Under the pieces are notes generated by a model that was not told where the DNA came from, did no database searches, and saw nothing but the letters and a program-made list of their open reading frames with translations. This document shows positions 10,801 through 23,000 of a DNA stretch of 64,000 nt, piece by piece. Location of the stretch: NCBI RefSeq assembly GCF_024679245.1, contig NC_090182.1:32821047-32885046 (forward strand), read 5' to 3'. The DNA comes from Pseudorasbora parva. Its lineage: Eukaryota; Chordata; Actinopteri; Cypriniformes; Gobionidae. The first letter of the stretch is position 1. Each line of letters opens with the position of its first letter. Both the position numbers and the translations under genes were made by a program.

Positions 10801-11740
10801 TTGAATTGTTTCTCTTTGAGTGGTAGTGTAATATGCTGTATACTGTTGGCAACATAGTTTTATTTGAGTTTTACCAACATCCCACCATTGTTTTAAATTT
10901 TCAAATTCAGTTTTTTTTTTTCTTCCAATGCTTCCAAAATGCCTCAAAATACTCAGAAAATGAAGCATCCTGCAGCAATTTAACATTAAAATGCCAATAA
11001 GAGGATTTTCTTGGATTCATATTTACTGAAATAAAAACTAAATGGTGATCAGAAAATCCTATTGGAGAAATACAACAATGACCCTGTTATTAAACATTTT
11101 GAAACATAGATACGATCTAAACGAGCAGCACTTACTCTATTGTCAGAAATCTTAACCCATGTATATTGTTTATCTACTGGATGCTTAATTCTCCACATAT
11201 CTAAAAGTTCACCAATCACCAATTTCACCAATCTTGACAAATAGTTAGAGGAAAGCATGTGAGGCTCTTCATTATTACGGTCCACATTGAAACACTCTGT
11301 ACAGTACCAATCTCCACCAATAATTATGTTTCCATCACCAAAATCTTGTTTTAAAACATTTGTCAATATACTAAAAACTGTAGTCGCTCATGTCCCACAT
11401 TTGGTGCATAAACATTAATAAAGTAAATTGTCATCCCTTCAATAATAGTTTTAACAAGAATGAAACGACCCTTCACTAAATCTTCAGTTTTTTCAATACT
11501 AACTTTTATATTTGGAGAAAAAAGAAGAGCAACTGCAGCACTCAAATTTGTACCATGGCTAAGTGTATGCTGACCTTTCCACCACATCCCCCACTCTACT
11601 TCATCATGACAATCACTATGGGTTTCTTGCAATAAGATTACGTGTAGCTTTTTGTTCTGCAATATTTCAGACACCAATGCCAGTTTATGTCTATCCCTCC
11701 ATCCATTAATATTTAATGAACCCACCCTCAAAAGATCCAT
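7891..11740 (-). pseudogene. LINE A ORF2 (endonuclease-RT), frameshifted
   Basis: The likely start is the ATG at 11740, beginning MDLLRVGSLNINGW. Endonuclease signatures follow: LLQETHSD, INVYAPN, IIGGDW, LDRIYVS and a SDH motif near 11050. The RT has IRQGCPLSG and YADDV (about 9665-9815). A long C-terminal region ends at 7891 and includes a CPFC...H cluster near 8300. Frameshifts fall near 11366, 11050, 10020, 9945 and 9350, and a further break near 8850. The protein would nick target DNA and prime reverse transcription from it. This copy cannot make it in one piece. Confidence 0.8.
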
Positions 11741-12176
11741 ATATATGTTTATGAAGGAAAGAAAAAAGACAAACAAAGAAGAAACCAAGAGAGATAAGAA
11801 CACCACGTGATGCATGGCTAATCACTTATAAAAAAGCTCTTCGTCTCTTCTTTTTATCCACTTTTCTAAATTTTCTAATGACTGTAACATGTTTTTTTTA
11901 AACGAAAACGTTTCTTTTCACTTAAACTCTCTCTTTCTTGAACCCAAAAGAACAGGTTCCTCACACCTGCTTATACTGGGCCCTGCAATTTGAGTAGAAT
12001 CTCTAGGCCTATCATTAACGATTTCATGTGCTTCCACAGCGGACGGCGCCGCATCAGAAATGCTTACCTCTGCTGAACTGGCATTTTCCTCTGCGGTGTG
12101 CTCCGCGACATCTCCCTCTCCCGTGACATTAGGCTTATCCTCTGGTGCACGCTCTCTGTGTGGGCATGCAAACTTT

Positions 12177-13425
12177 GGTAACGCTTTAGATTACGGCCCG
12201 GAAAGTACTGTATAATTAAAGTGAATTTACAGCATAACTTTCTGTAATTATAGTGTAACTATAAAGTAAGTATATGGGAACAATATGTAATATTGGGGGA
12301 ATAAAAGGGGTAACTATCAGGAAAATTTACAAATTATTTATATTGTAAGTATTTTTTAATTAAGGGGTAATTATACTGTAAGTATTTTTTAATTAAGGGG
12401 TAATTATACTGTAAGTATTCTTTAATTAAGGGGTAATTATACTGTAAGTATTTTTTAATTAAGGGGTAATTATATTGTAAGTATTTTTTAATTAAGGGGT
12501 ATTTATACTGTAAGTATTTTTTATGAATGTGCGGGCTGTAAATTGATGTGGCTCTCTTGTTCCCCTCTTGTTTCATGTAGTTACGAGGTAAGTATGGATG
12601 TGGGATGTTGGGACCCTTCAAGTTACGTCAAGCGTGAAATCAACCCTCGCATGCACACACAGATATGATATGGATTACTGTAGTTATTGCTGTATGTGCT
12701 GTTTGATGCCTTAACTCTTAGAAACCCAAATGAGTTTTAATTAGCAGAGATTATTTATTTATTTGTGTTCATCTGAGGTAATTGCATGAGGGTAAAAGAC
12801 GAGTAAATGGTGAGGATATTTCTGCGCGCAGTGTATTTTCAGTATAACAGTTACAGAATACCAGCTAGAGACGTGGGATCCTTTTTAAGATTCATCTGTG
12901 GCAAGGAAGAAAAGAATAGGAACATAAGGAATGAATGTGGAACATAAGAAATGAATGTGTTCTAAATCTGTTTGTTTTTTTAAGTTTTTCTTTTTCATTT
13001 TTTAAATAAAGGTTTCTGAGTGATATCTGATGTATTTGTGTTTTTATTGTACTTACCCCGTAATTACATGAAACAAGAGGGGAACAAGAGCCACTTTAAT
13101 TTACAGCCCGCACATCCATACTTACCCTGTAACTACATGAAACAAGAGAACAAGAGCCACTTTAATTTACAACCCGCACATTCATACTTACCCCATAATT
13201 ACACGGATAATTACCCCTTAATTAAAAAATACTACCCCTTAATTAAAAAAATACTTGCAGTATAAATGATTTGTAAATTTTCCTGATAGTTACCCCTTTA
13301 TTCCCCAAATATTACATATTGTTCCCATATACTTACTTTATAGTTACACTATAATTACCGAAAGTTATGCTGTAAATTCACTTTAATTATACAGTACTTT
13401 CCGGGCCGTAATCTAAAGCGTTACC
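12177..13425. mobile_element. Non-autonomous DNA element, ~155-bp TIRs, 8-bp TSD
   Basis: The ends are ggtaacgctttagattacgg and its complement. Inverted repeats extend about 155 bp with only a few mismatches (to about 12334 and from about 13270). The flanks carry the 8-bp duplication caaacttt (12169-12176 and 13426-13433). Inside are only tandem repeats and unique AT-rich sequence, with no transposase. An 8-bp duplication fits hAT or Zisupton mobilisation; I cannot choose between them. Confidence 0.85.
12337..12525. repeat. Tandem repeat, ~34-bp unit, about 5-6 copies
   Basis: The unit is built from gtaagtattttttaatt followed by aaggggtaattatact. Two related units occur in inverted orientation near 13203-13260, next to the other TIR. 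The repeats therefore mirror each other inside the element. Confidence 0.9.
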
Positions 13426-14102
13426 CAAACTTTTTGTGACCCAAATCACCGCATTCGAAGCACCTTAGACTGCCAGTTGCTGCGTACACCATATACGATT
13501 TCCCTTCATGACGCACTCGGAATGAAATATCCATCGTATTCTCGGGAGAGTCCAGAAACATAAACACCTGTCTTCTGAAAGATTTAACATGTCTCAGAGA
13601 CGGGTGTTTACATCCTAGTGTAATTGATTTAAAACCAGTGGCAAATTTGCCAAACCGTGTCAATTCCTGTTCCAACGAGTCATCCGGAATGAACGGTGGA
13701 ACATTCACCACTGTGATTTTCGTTGTCGGAGCATGTAACGGAGAAACTTGAACAAAGTTTTCATTTATAACGAGGCCACTTTCGATTAACCGGTTAACAA
13801 AGTTTTGTTCTTTCAAGAACACTACTACAGCTTTTTTCATGCGAGAAGCGGACACAATATTCTCATGTCCCACTTCCTCACGAGCCGAAATAAGCATGTC
13901 TTCCACAGTGATGCCGTCCTCCGGCACGCACCTGAAGCCATTGCACAAGGACAAAGACGACACCTCCTCATGAGACGCCATCTCTCCCTGCGCAAAAATC
14001 ACAAGGACAAACTAACCTTAATTAAATTTAAACCATGCAAAAAAATAGGAAAAGAGGGGAAAGTAAAAGATAAAATAGGGAAAAACCCCATATTAAAGAC
14101 TA

Positions 14103-14105
<3 letters not shown>

Positions 14106-14149
<44 letters not shown>
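14106..14149. repeat. (GA)n microsatellite between LINE A and LINE B
   Basis: About 44 bp of (GA)n separate LINE A's 5' end from LINE B's 3' end with no other sequence. Both LINEs therefore appear to sit in one microsatellite. Confidence 0.9.
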
Positions 14150-14151
<2 letters not shown>

Positions 14152-15307
14152 ATTTTCACAAAACTTTATTACAATTATTAACACATTATCTAGACAATAA
14201 AAAAAAAAATCAATTAAAAAACTAAACCGAATAAAATCTAATAAATCACACACACAAAAAAAACAACAACACAATATTAATGCAGGATAGTTGCAAAGAC
14301 TAAGTTATTTTTAACTACCTCACACAAAGCCCCACCATAACACCAAATCAAGTCAAAAGAAAGAAGATCTTCCATGGCTTTAAAATAGCGAAAGTGAAAT
14401 AAGAATTCTAGATTTAACCGAATTGAAGAAAACTGTAAAATTGTAACTCATATTCCGTTCAATTTTGTTTTTTCTAGTACCATAGACAGCCATTTTAGCT
14501 TGACCCAATAAAAAATTCAAAAGTTGACATTTAAACTGTTTTCTCTGAGCATATTTAAACCCACAAATAAAAATCTTAATAGAAAAAGTCTCACGAAAAC
14601 ACAAAAATAACTTTTGTAAAACAGTGAACAGGGTCTCAAGTCTAGAACACTGCATTTACAGACAGAAAGGACAGTCATGACTAACATCCTGATTTAAAAC
14701 TGAGATAAAGGCATTGACTGCAACTGCCCCATTCAGAATTCTCCACTACAGATCCCCAGGTTTTTTAGGCCCCGTCCACACGAAGCCAGCGCTTTCCTAT
14801 TCCGATCTTTTTTTTTTCCTCGTTTCAAGAAATATCTGCGCCCACACACGATTAAGAAAACTGACTTAAAACGATGTAGTTTAAATGCCAGGGCAGTGTG
14901 TGGCGCTGTAATTCTGCCACAGAAATACACTAAAAACGGAGAAGAAGAGTTGTGGCTAGAAGGGGTATAGCAGTGTTCGGAGGTGAGGCAAAATCTCACA
15001 ATAAAATAACAATAAATACATTTGCTACTTAACAGATGTGTTTTATTAATGCCTACACCTACCCCAACCCAAAACATACCCTTACAATAATGCAGATACG
15101 TTAATTAAATAACGCAATATTGATGTGCGCATGCCCAGTGCCTGTAGTTGTATCCCTAAACTCTTTCACTGTGCCGGACGTAGTGTGATGACATCACCGT
15201 TTCAGAAAATATACGGATTTGCTGTACACACGAAGACGGAAGATGATCGTTTTCAGATTTACCCAGTTTGGGACCCGGTTTCAAAAAATATCGGATTCAT
15301 GCTTCTA

Positions 15308-15673
15308 AGGGTGCTTTCACACCTACCTTGTTTGGTCCGGATTTTCTGACTTTTCAGTTTGGTACGAACCAAAATTACAGGTGTGAAACCTCCCTCGGAC
15401 CAAGGTCCGGACCAAACAGACGAAATTTGGTCCGACGAAAAGAGGTAGTCTCGGTCCGGACCAAACTGAACAAAGGTTCGGTTCGTTTCTTGTGTGAAAG
15501 CATTTTCTGTATAGTTCGGACTTTCAGACCATTTACAGGAAGTTCTGGTGTAGGATTAGTGAAAAAACACAGATTAAACTCACAGCACACGTGAGCAGCA
15601 GTGATCGCGCAGCATTTTAAACAGAACCGCTTGTGTAGTCATGTCAGCTCGCGTGAACGGCGTGCTCTGCTTG

Positions 15674-15755
<82 letters not shown>

Positions 15756-16533
15756 CAAGCAGAGCATTCCGTTCACGCATATTTCTAATGTATTTCTAAT
15801 GTCTGTGAGACAAGTAACGTTATGCTGAGTTTCGGTTTATTTATGAGACCGCTCCAGTTCATGTGCAACGCAAATGATCACAGGATGTCTGCTATTTAAG
15901 CTTATTTATTAAATTCAGGCAAATGATGAAACATTTATTAAAATTAAGATACAAAATACAAAGCTTTCTACAAAACAAATCTTAATGAAGTGGTCAAAAT
16001 TATTTCTGACTCGATGTCTTTGACATATATTGCACATCTGTGCACGTTTCATAATCAATATAGCCTAGATGAAATTTAAAAATAACATTATAATATTTAA
16101 ACATAACTATAAAATAAAACACATTGTTTGGCTAAAGCCTTCTAGGAGCTCCTCCTTTCCTGTCGGCGCCGATAAAATGTTTGCACAACGAGGACGTTCA
16201 TTTGGTGAATTTGCCTCGAGTATAGTTGGTGCTGCAGATAGTAGTGCAATAATATTAACAGTATTGCCAACGATATGCGTCTGTTCATTCATTCTTGTCA
16301 AAGTTAGCCGCTGAATTGACAACACACTGACGTCAGACGCACGTCCGCTAACAAACCAATCAATGTTAAGATGCAGCCCACATAGATGATGACGACAGGA
16401 CGCCAGTGCGTCATGTAAAGTTCTTTGATGCGCTGACATAACTGCAGTGTGAAAGCAAACCAAAAAGAACCAAATTTCCAAACACAAACTTTGGTTCGGA
16501 CCTTGGTGCGGACTTTCAGGTGTGAAAACACCC
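15308..16533. mobile_element. Nested element with GGGTG..TTTCACACCT ends
   Basis: The left end agggtgctttcacacct is mirrored by aggtgtgaaaacaccct on the right. Both are flanked by TA (15306-15307 and 16534-16535). Internal ends also share ttggtccgga-type sequences. No coding capacity was recognised. Removing it rejoins the Harbinger-like host element. The superfamily is unclear: a TA duplication would suggest Tc1/mariner mobilisation, but the sequence is not diagnostic. Confidence 0.6.
15651..15778. repeat. (TA)n cruciform with 26-bp arms
   Basis: About 76 bp of pure alternating AT are enclosed by complementary arms. The left arm (15651-15676) carries gcgtgaacgg and tgctctgcttgtgaat; the right arm (15753-15778) is its complement with two mismatches. 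The whole 128 bp can fold on itself. Confidence 0.9.
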
Positions 16534-17484
16534 TAAAACACCGGATCCGTGTGGACGAAACGATGATACGGTACAAAATTTATACGTATACAGCTAAACG
16601 CGTCTCCGTGTGGACGGGGCCTTAGTCAATGGCAACTTGTACAACGTACTCCATTTAGGAAACTCATCCTCTCCCAGCTGTAAAATATCATGCCAGGGAG
16701 TATCCACTCTATTATTTAAAAACATTTTGTTCAAGGATTTCACACAAATTTTATACAACTCTTTTCCAGCAGCTGGCTCTAGACCAATTAGTGTCACATC
16801 TTTACAATGTAAAAAGACACCTTTACAATCATCTAAATTGGGAGATAATGACAAAACAGGAAAGGGATCATCACAGTTTGGAACAATTAGCCCCTCATGA
16901 TAGTTCTCCAGCATCTTGAGTTCCTCTGCTGTAAGAGCAGCTCTCCATTGCTCAAGAAGTTTAGCGACTGTACATTTTGAGTGAAGGCCCAAATGTCCAG
17001 CAACTGTATCAAAATTTTTGAAGTCCTTTCCCGCTGACTGTAATAGATGCCCAAGAGTTGTTATTCTAGATGAGAGAAGAATCCCATTGAGTGCGTGGAA
17101 GGGGCCCTTAAGAGATAAGTTCATGCGTGACCCACAGACTAAAGGTTCTTGTAACAACCAGTGTAAGGAACTTATGTTGTAGGGTCTTTGCACAGTGAAC
17201 AAAGTCCAGACCTTAAAAACATTACGATAAAAAAATGGAAGCTTGGATAAATCCATCTTTTTAGGATTTAACCAAAATATAGATTTGTCCATGTCTAAGC
17301 CTCCAAAAGACTGCAATACCATAAAAGCTATTGATCTCCAGTTCGAGTCCACAGGTCAAGTCAAAAGTCTCTGTACAAAATGAAGCCGAAAAGCTGCAGT
17401 TCTGCTCTGCAAATGCAACGGACCATGACCACCCTCTTCCTTGGGCAGATACAAAACAGCTTTTGCAACCCAATGTAATTTATC

Positions 17485-18046
17485 AGCAGCCATATCACCC
17501 TGTAGCCCAAGACTGGTTTCCCACTGAAGCTAAGCAGGGCCGAGCCTGGTCAGTACCTGGATGGGAGACCAACTGGGAAAACCAGGTAGCTGCTGGTAGA
17601 GGTGTTAGTGAGGCCAGCAGGGGGTGCTCACCCTGTGGTCTGTGTTGGTCCTAACGCCCCAGTATGGTGATGGGCACACTGTACTGTCAAAGAGCACGTC
17701 CTTCGGATGAGACGTTAAACCAAGGTCCTGACTCTCTGTGGTCGTTAAAAATCCCAGGATGTTCTTCGATAAAGAGTAGGGGTGTAACCCCGGCATCCTG
17801 GCCAAATTTGCCCACTGGCCTCTGTTCATCATGGCCTCCTAATCTTCCCCCTATCCTGATTGGCTTAATCACTCGGTCTCCTCTCCACCAATCAGCTTGT
17901 GTGTGGTGAGCGTTCTGGCGCAATATGGCTGCCGTCGCATCATCCCAGTGCTGAACATTGGTGGTGATTGAGGAGATTCCCCCTTTTATGTAAAGCGCTT
18001 TGAGTGCCTAGAAAAGCGCTATATAAATGTAATGAATTATTATTAT
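17485..18046 (+). mobile_element. SINE3-type 5S-rRNA-derived SINE
   Basis: The first ~110 bp resemble 5S rRNA, including gaagctaagcagg, cctggtcagtacctgg and atgggagaccaactggg, which cover the internal pol III control region. A unique body follows. The 3' tail agcgctatataaatgtaatg with (att)n is the LINE-like tail expected of SINE3. It sits inside LINE B with a short possible duplication (ttatc). This is a derived 5S sequence, not a functional 5S rRNA gene. Confidence 0.88.
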
Positions 18047-19679
18047 CCCAAAAATAATCTATCAAAATTGACTGAACTTTGAGTAGGAAATTTGGTAGAG
18101 GATCAACACACATTAACCAATGCCAGAGCGAGGATGCTAACAAGTTATTAAAAATCAATATACGGCCCCTATATGACATCTTTGGAAGCAAGAATTTCCA
18201 TTTATCAAGACGACCCTTTATTTTTTCAACAGCCCCTTCAAAGCTTTTTTGTACAACCCCTTCATTACCTAACAACACTCCACGATACCTGAACCCCTCT
18301 CTAGTCCAAGATAAACCATCTGGAAGGTTTACTTCTCCATTTAACCATCTCCCCACCAAAAAAGCTTCACTTTTGGACCAATTTACTTTAGTAGAAGAGA
18401 ACAATCTGAAATCTTTTAACAATTTTAACAACAAATCAACATCATTTTGACAACTGATTAAAATATCAACATCGTCAGCATATGCTGATAAATTTAACAC
18501 ATTTGGACAATTTGGAATACGCAATCCATACAAATCCATTCTAAATTTATTTAAAAAAGGCTCAATTGCTAAATCATAAAGCATGCCTGAAAGAGCACAC
18601 CCTTGAATAACACCTCTAAAAACCTTAAAAGGAGCACACAAGTCGCCATTGACCTTCAAAATACTCTCAACATTACTGTACAGAACCTTAATCATTGAGA
18701 TAAAAGTAAAACTAAACCCAAACGCACCTAAAACATCCCATAAATAATTATGCTCGACACGATCAAAAGCTTTTTCTAGGTCAAGTGACAAAAAACCAAC
18801 ATCCAAGTTAAGAGTTTTACAAAGATACAAACCATCCCTAATAAAATATATATTATCAAATATTTGTCTACCAGGTACACAATAGGTCTGGTCAGGATGA
18901 ATCAACTGCCCCAAGATTTCTCTTAATCTATTGGCCAGAGCTTTGGAAAGCAATTTAGAGTCATTGCACAACAAACTGGGTTTCTCCAAATCTCCAGTTT
19001 TTAATGTCGTTCAGGTCTCCCTTTTTCGGCAACAGGTGAGAATCGCTCTTCTGCAACTTGTGGGTAGCCGCCCATTGGCCAGGCTTTCCTTCAGCACCTC
19101 TAACAGATCTGGGCCCACCTCTGTCCAGAAAGACTTATAAAAGTCAACTGACAACCCGTCAACTCCAGGTGCTTTTCCACATGCCATGCCTTGAAGAGCA
19201 TTTTCTAACTCCTCCAGAGTTAAGACTTTGCTGAGCTCAGCATTAGCCTCTTCAGATAACTGAGGCAGGTTCTCAAGGATGACATTACCAGCAGTTTGTT
19301 CATGCAAAAGTTCACTTTTGTACAAATCTTCATAAAAGCGAACTGCTCTTTTTCGAATGTCAGAGGGGTCTGACAACAAAGACCCACCCTCAGATCTTAA
19401 GGCATGTATAAATCTTGTTTGCCCATTTTTTTTTTCCAAATGAAAGAAAAATTTGGACGTTGCATCCATCAATTCTATGCTCTGAAAGCGTGATCTGACC
19501 AGAGCTCCTTGTGTAACTGTGTCTAATAATTTAGATAAAACATTTTTCTTCTTATTAACGGAATCAACATGAGCCAAATTACCTGTACTTTCAGCAAGCG
19601 CCTGAAACTCTCCTAATTCTTTCTCAATTGTTTTCATTGAACGGGTTGTCCCTTGCAACATTGAGAGTATATTGTTGAC

Positions 19680-20055
19680 TGTAAAGAGTTCGTAGATAAG
19701 GAAGGAAGAGGACAAGGGGTCGGCTTGGACTGCTGACGTCTCTTTTATTTAATAACTCAAAATCAACAACGTGCACACTTCAGCGTGTGACTTTTCCTTT
19801 GCTCAGTTTCGGTTTCGCTTCCGGGTCGTTCCACTTCCGGGTTCCGGTAAGCTCAATGTCTCTGTGGGGGAACGTCAGCAGTCCGTCTCTCTCTCCCATG
19901 CTTCCGATTCTGCCAGCGTTTTAAGCTCTCTCCACACCCATTACTGGAATCAGAAACAGGTGTTATCAATCTGCGTCCAACCCACTCACTTACCGCTCGT
20001 CCCGCGGCTCTCTCTCCCGCTGCAGACCTCACTGAACCACGCCCCCCTTGCCACA
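19680..20055 (-). repeat. 3' LTR of Gmr1-like copy 2
   Basis: On the minus strand it reads TG...CA (376 bp). It differs from the 5' LTR at two positions. Confidence 0.95.
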
Positions 20056-23000
20056 TACCCCCACCGCCCGACTCAGGCCGGGGAGCCGTCCGGCCTGCAG
20101 CCCCCCCCCCATTTCTGGAGAGGAAGTCGCCCACAGCCATCTGAGCACCCGGCCTGTGGACCACCTTGAATTTAAAAGGCTGTAAAGCTAGATACCAACG
20201 GGTGATCCGCGCGTTGGTATCTTTCATGCGGTGGAGCCATTGGAGAGGAGCGTGGTCCGAACAAAGGGTGAACTCCCTCCCCAGGAGGTAGTAGCGGAGG
20301 GTGAGAACGGCCCACCTGATGGCAAGGCATTCCTTTTCTATGGTGCTGTACTTAGCCTCCCTCTTGGAGAGCTTGCGGCTAATGTACAGCACCGGCCGCT
20401 CTCCCCCCTCCACCTCCTGGGTCAGTACTGCGCCCAACCCTCTGTCCGACGCGTCAGTCTGCAACACAAAAGGGAGAGAGAAGTCAGGGGAGTGTAAAAG
20501 TGGCCCGCCACACAGAGCAGCCTTAACTTGGGTGAAGGCCTGCTGGCACGGCTCCGTCCACTGGACCGTATCTGGTAGCCCCTTTCTAGTGAGGTCAGTC
20601 AGAGGGCTGGTGAGGTCCGAATAATTTGGTATAAACCGCCTATAATATCCCGCCAGCCCTAGGAACTGCCTCACCTCCTTTTTGGTCTTGGGCCTCGGGC
20701 AGGTCGCAATTGCTGCGGTCTTGTCAATTTGGGGACGCACCTGTCCATGGCCCAAGTGGAAGCCCAGATACCTTACTTCCACCCGCCCAATTGCACACTT
20801 CTTCGGGTTGGCCGTGAGCCCCGCTCCTCTCAGCGACCTCAGGACCGCCCTGACATGCCGCATATGCCGCTGCCAATCGTGACTGTAAATCACGATATCA
20901 TCCAGATAAGCAGCAGCATATGCGGCATGGGGACGCAAAATCCTGTCCATGAGTCGCTGAAAGGTGGCGGGAGCCCCGAACAACCCGAATGGAAGTGTGA
21001 CAAATTGGTGCAATCCAAACGGCGTGGTGAAAGCTGTTTTTTCTTTGGACAATGGAGACAAGGGGATCTGCCAATAGCCCTTCGTTAAGTCCAATGTCAA
21101 ATAAAATCGAGCCGTGCCCAGCCGATCAAGCAACTCGTCAACCCGCGGCATTGGATAGGCGTCGAATTTCGACACAGCATTCACCTTGCGATAGTCCACG
21201 CAGAACCTGACCGAGCCGTCGGTTTTAGGAACCAAAACTATCGGGCTCGCCCAGTCACTGTTGGACTCTTCTATTACTCCCATATCAAGCATGGCACCCA
21301 ATTCTTCCTGAACCACTTTTTTCTTGTGTTCAGGTAATCTATATGGCTGGCTACGAACTACCACGCCCGGCTCGGTCTCGATATGGTGCTGAATCAGGTC
21401 GGTACGTCCCGGTAGGGGCGAGAACACGTCGGCAAACTCCGCCTGTAATTTAGATAAATCAGCGAGTTGGTAGGGTGAGAGGTGATCTCCACCAGGGGCC
21501 AGCGCGACTGATTGTGCTTTGATGCTCGCCTCTGGCCCGAGATCATCCTCTCCCCCGATCACCGTTGCCAACAACACTGATTCCACCTCATTCCATTTTT
21601 TAAGGAGATTGAGGTGATATATTTGACGAGCCCCGTTCCTATCGGACCGTATCACCTCATAATCGAGATCCCCAATTTGTCGTGCGACCTCAAACGGCCC
21701 CTGCCACTTTGACATTAACTTGGAGCTTGACGTAGGGAGTAATACAAGCACTTTCTCTCCCGGTGTGAATTTGCGTAGTTTAGTACCCCTGTTATACGAC
21801 CGGCTCTGGCGGTCCTGGGCTTGCAACAAATTCTCTCTGGATAGCCGCCCCAGTGTGTGGAGTTTTGTTCGCAAGTCCAGCACATACTGAATTTCGTTTT
21901 TCGCCAAAGAAGGTCCCTCCTCCCAAGTCTCTTGTAGGACATCCAGCACCCCCCGAGGCTGCCATCCGTAGAGAAGCTCGAAGGGGGAAAACCCCGTGGA
22001 GGCTTGCGGAACCTCCCGCACGGCGAATAAAAGGGGTTCTAACCACTTACCCCAATTTTTGGCGTCTTCCTGTACGAACTTACGGATCATGGATTTAAGT
22101 GTGCGATTAAACCGTTCGACCAAGCCGTCTGTTTGTGGGTGATAGACGCTTGTTCGAATGGACTTAATGCCCAATAACCCGTATAGTTCGCTTAATGTAC
22201 GTGACATAAACGCCGTGCCTTGATCAGTGAGGATCTCTTTCGGAATCCCCACCCGGGAGATTAGTCGAAACAGTGCGTCCGCAACACTCTTCGCTGAGAT
22301 GTTGCGGAGGGCCACTGCTTCCGGATATCGTGTTGCGTAGTCCACGATAACTAGCGCAAAACGATGGCCGCGTGCAGATCGCTCTAATGGCCCGATGAGG
22401 TCCATCGCAATTCTTTCGAAGGGGACCTGCATTAATGGAAGTGGGCGCAAGGGCGCTTTTGGGGAGGCCAGTGGATTCACCAACTGACATTCCGGACAAG
22501 ACGCGCACCACCTGCGCACATTGTCATGAATGCCTGGCCAAAAAAATCGGGTCATTAAGCGATTCAGTGTGGCCGCCTGTCCCAGGTGGCCCGCCATCGG
22601 GTTAGAGTGAGCCGCCTGGAAAAGCATTTCCCGGCGGCTCTTTGGTACTAATAACTGGGTTGTATCTACCTTTGTCTGAGTGTCTTGGGTCACTCGATAC
22701 AACCGGTCTTTTAATATGGCAAAATAGGGATAGGTGACGGGCAAGGCAGGCTGGAGAGACTGGCCGTCGATGGATCGAACCTGTTGGAAGGCGTGCTTAA
22801 GGGTCTCATCCTGTGACTGCTCCAGAGGAAAGTCATCGCGGTCCGAGAGAATCAGTCTCTCGATCCCGCTCAGTTCCTCTGGAGCCGTCTCCAGCGGTCC
22901 CGGTTCAGTCTCCCCACTCTGTACTCGCGCCGCCCCTATCCGAGCCTTCTTCCCCCAAGCGGCATCCGCACATAACGACCCCAATAAAGCCGAAAAGGCG

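Larger units (their letters stand above)
11925..14002 (-). pseudogene. LINE A ORF1, CCHC nucleic-acid-binding protein, interrupted
   Basis: The frame starts at 14002; MASHEEVSSLSL a few codons in is a plausible start. It runs about 190 codons to the knuckle CFECGDLGHKKF. The element at 12177-13425 is inserted exactly there. Beyond it the frame resumes with ACPHRERAPED, restoring the pattern CX2CX4HX4C, and ends at a TGA near 11925. The middle region (TTKITVVNVPPFIPDD) resembles the RRM-like part of such ORF1 proteins. It would bind element RNA. The insertion destroys the knuckle. Confidence 0.75.
7742..14105 (-). mobile_element. Tx1-clade L1 LINE, Kibi-like (LINE A)
   Basis: This is a two-ORF non-LTR retrotransposon whose 5' end is at about 14105 and 3' end at about 7742. 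Each end abuts (GA)n on the plus strand, that is (TC)n on the LINE strand. ORF1 has a CCHC knuckle; ORF2 has an apurinic-type endonuclease and RT, the Tx1-like L1 layout. Tx1-like families specific to (TC)n (Kibi) and (TTC)n (Koshi) have been described, and this copy fits a (TC)n-specific element. ORF1 is split by a 1,249-bp insertion, and ORF2 carries several frameshifts. Confidence 0.75.
14768..16621. mobile_element. Harbinger-like non-autonomous element with TTA duplication
   Basis: The termini are ggccccgtccacacg and its complement, flanked by the 3-bp duplication TTA (14765-14767 and 16622-16624). A TTA/TWA duplication is typical of PIF/Harbinger. No transposase frame is present. Another inverted-repeat element is nested inside. 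Confidence 0.7.

Noticed and set aside
12334..12621. Tyr/Lys-rich open frame
   Set aside because: It is a translation of the ~34-bp tandem repeat.
15580..15828. Open frames of alternating Tyr-Ile on both strands
   Set aside because: They are translation of the (TA)n cruciform.
17500..17620. 5S rRNA gene
   Set aside because: The similarity is partial and diverged and continues into a SINE body and LINE-like tail, so it is a SINE3-type element.
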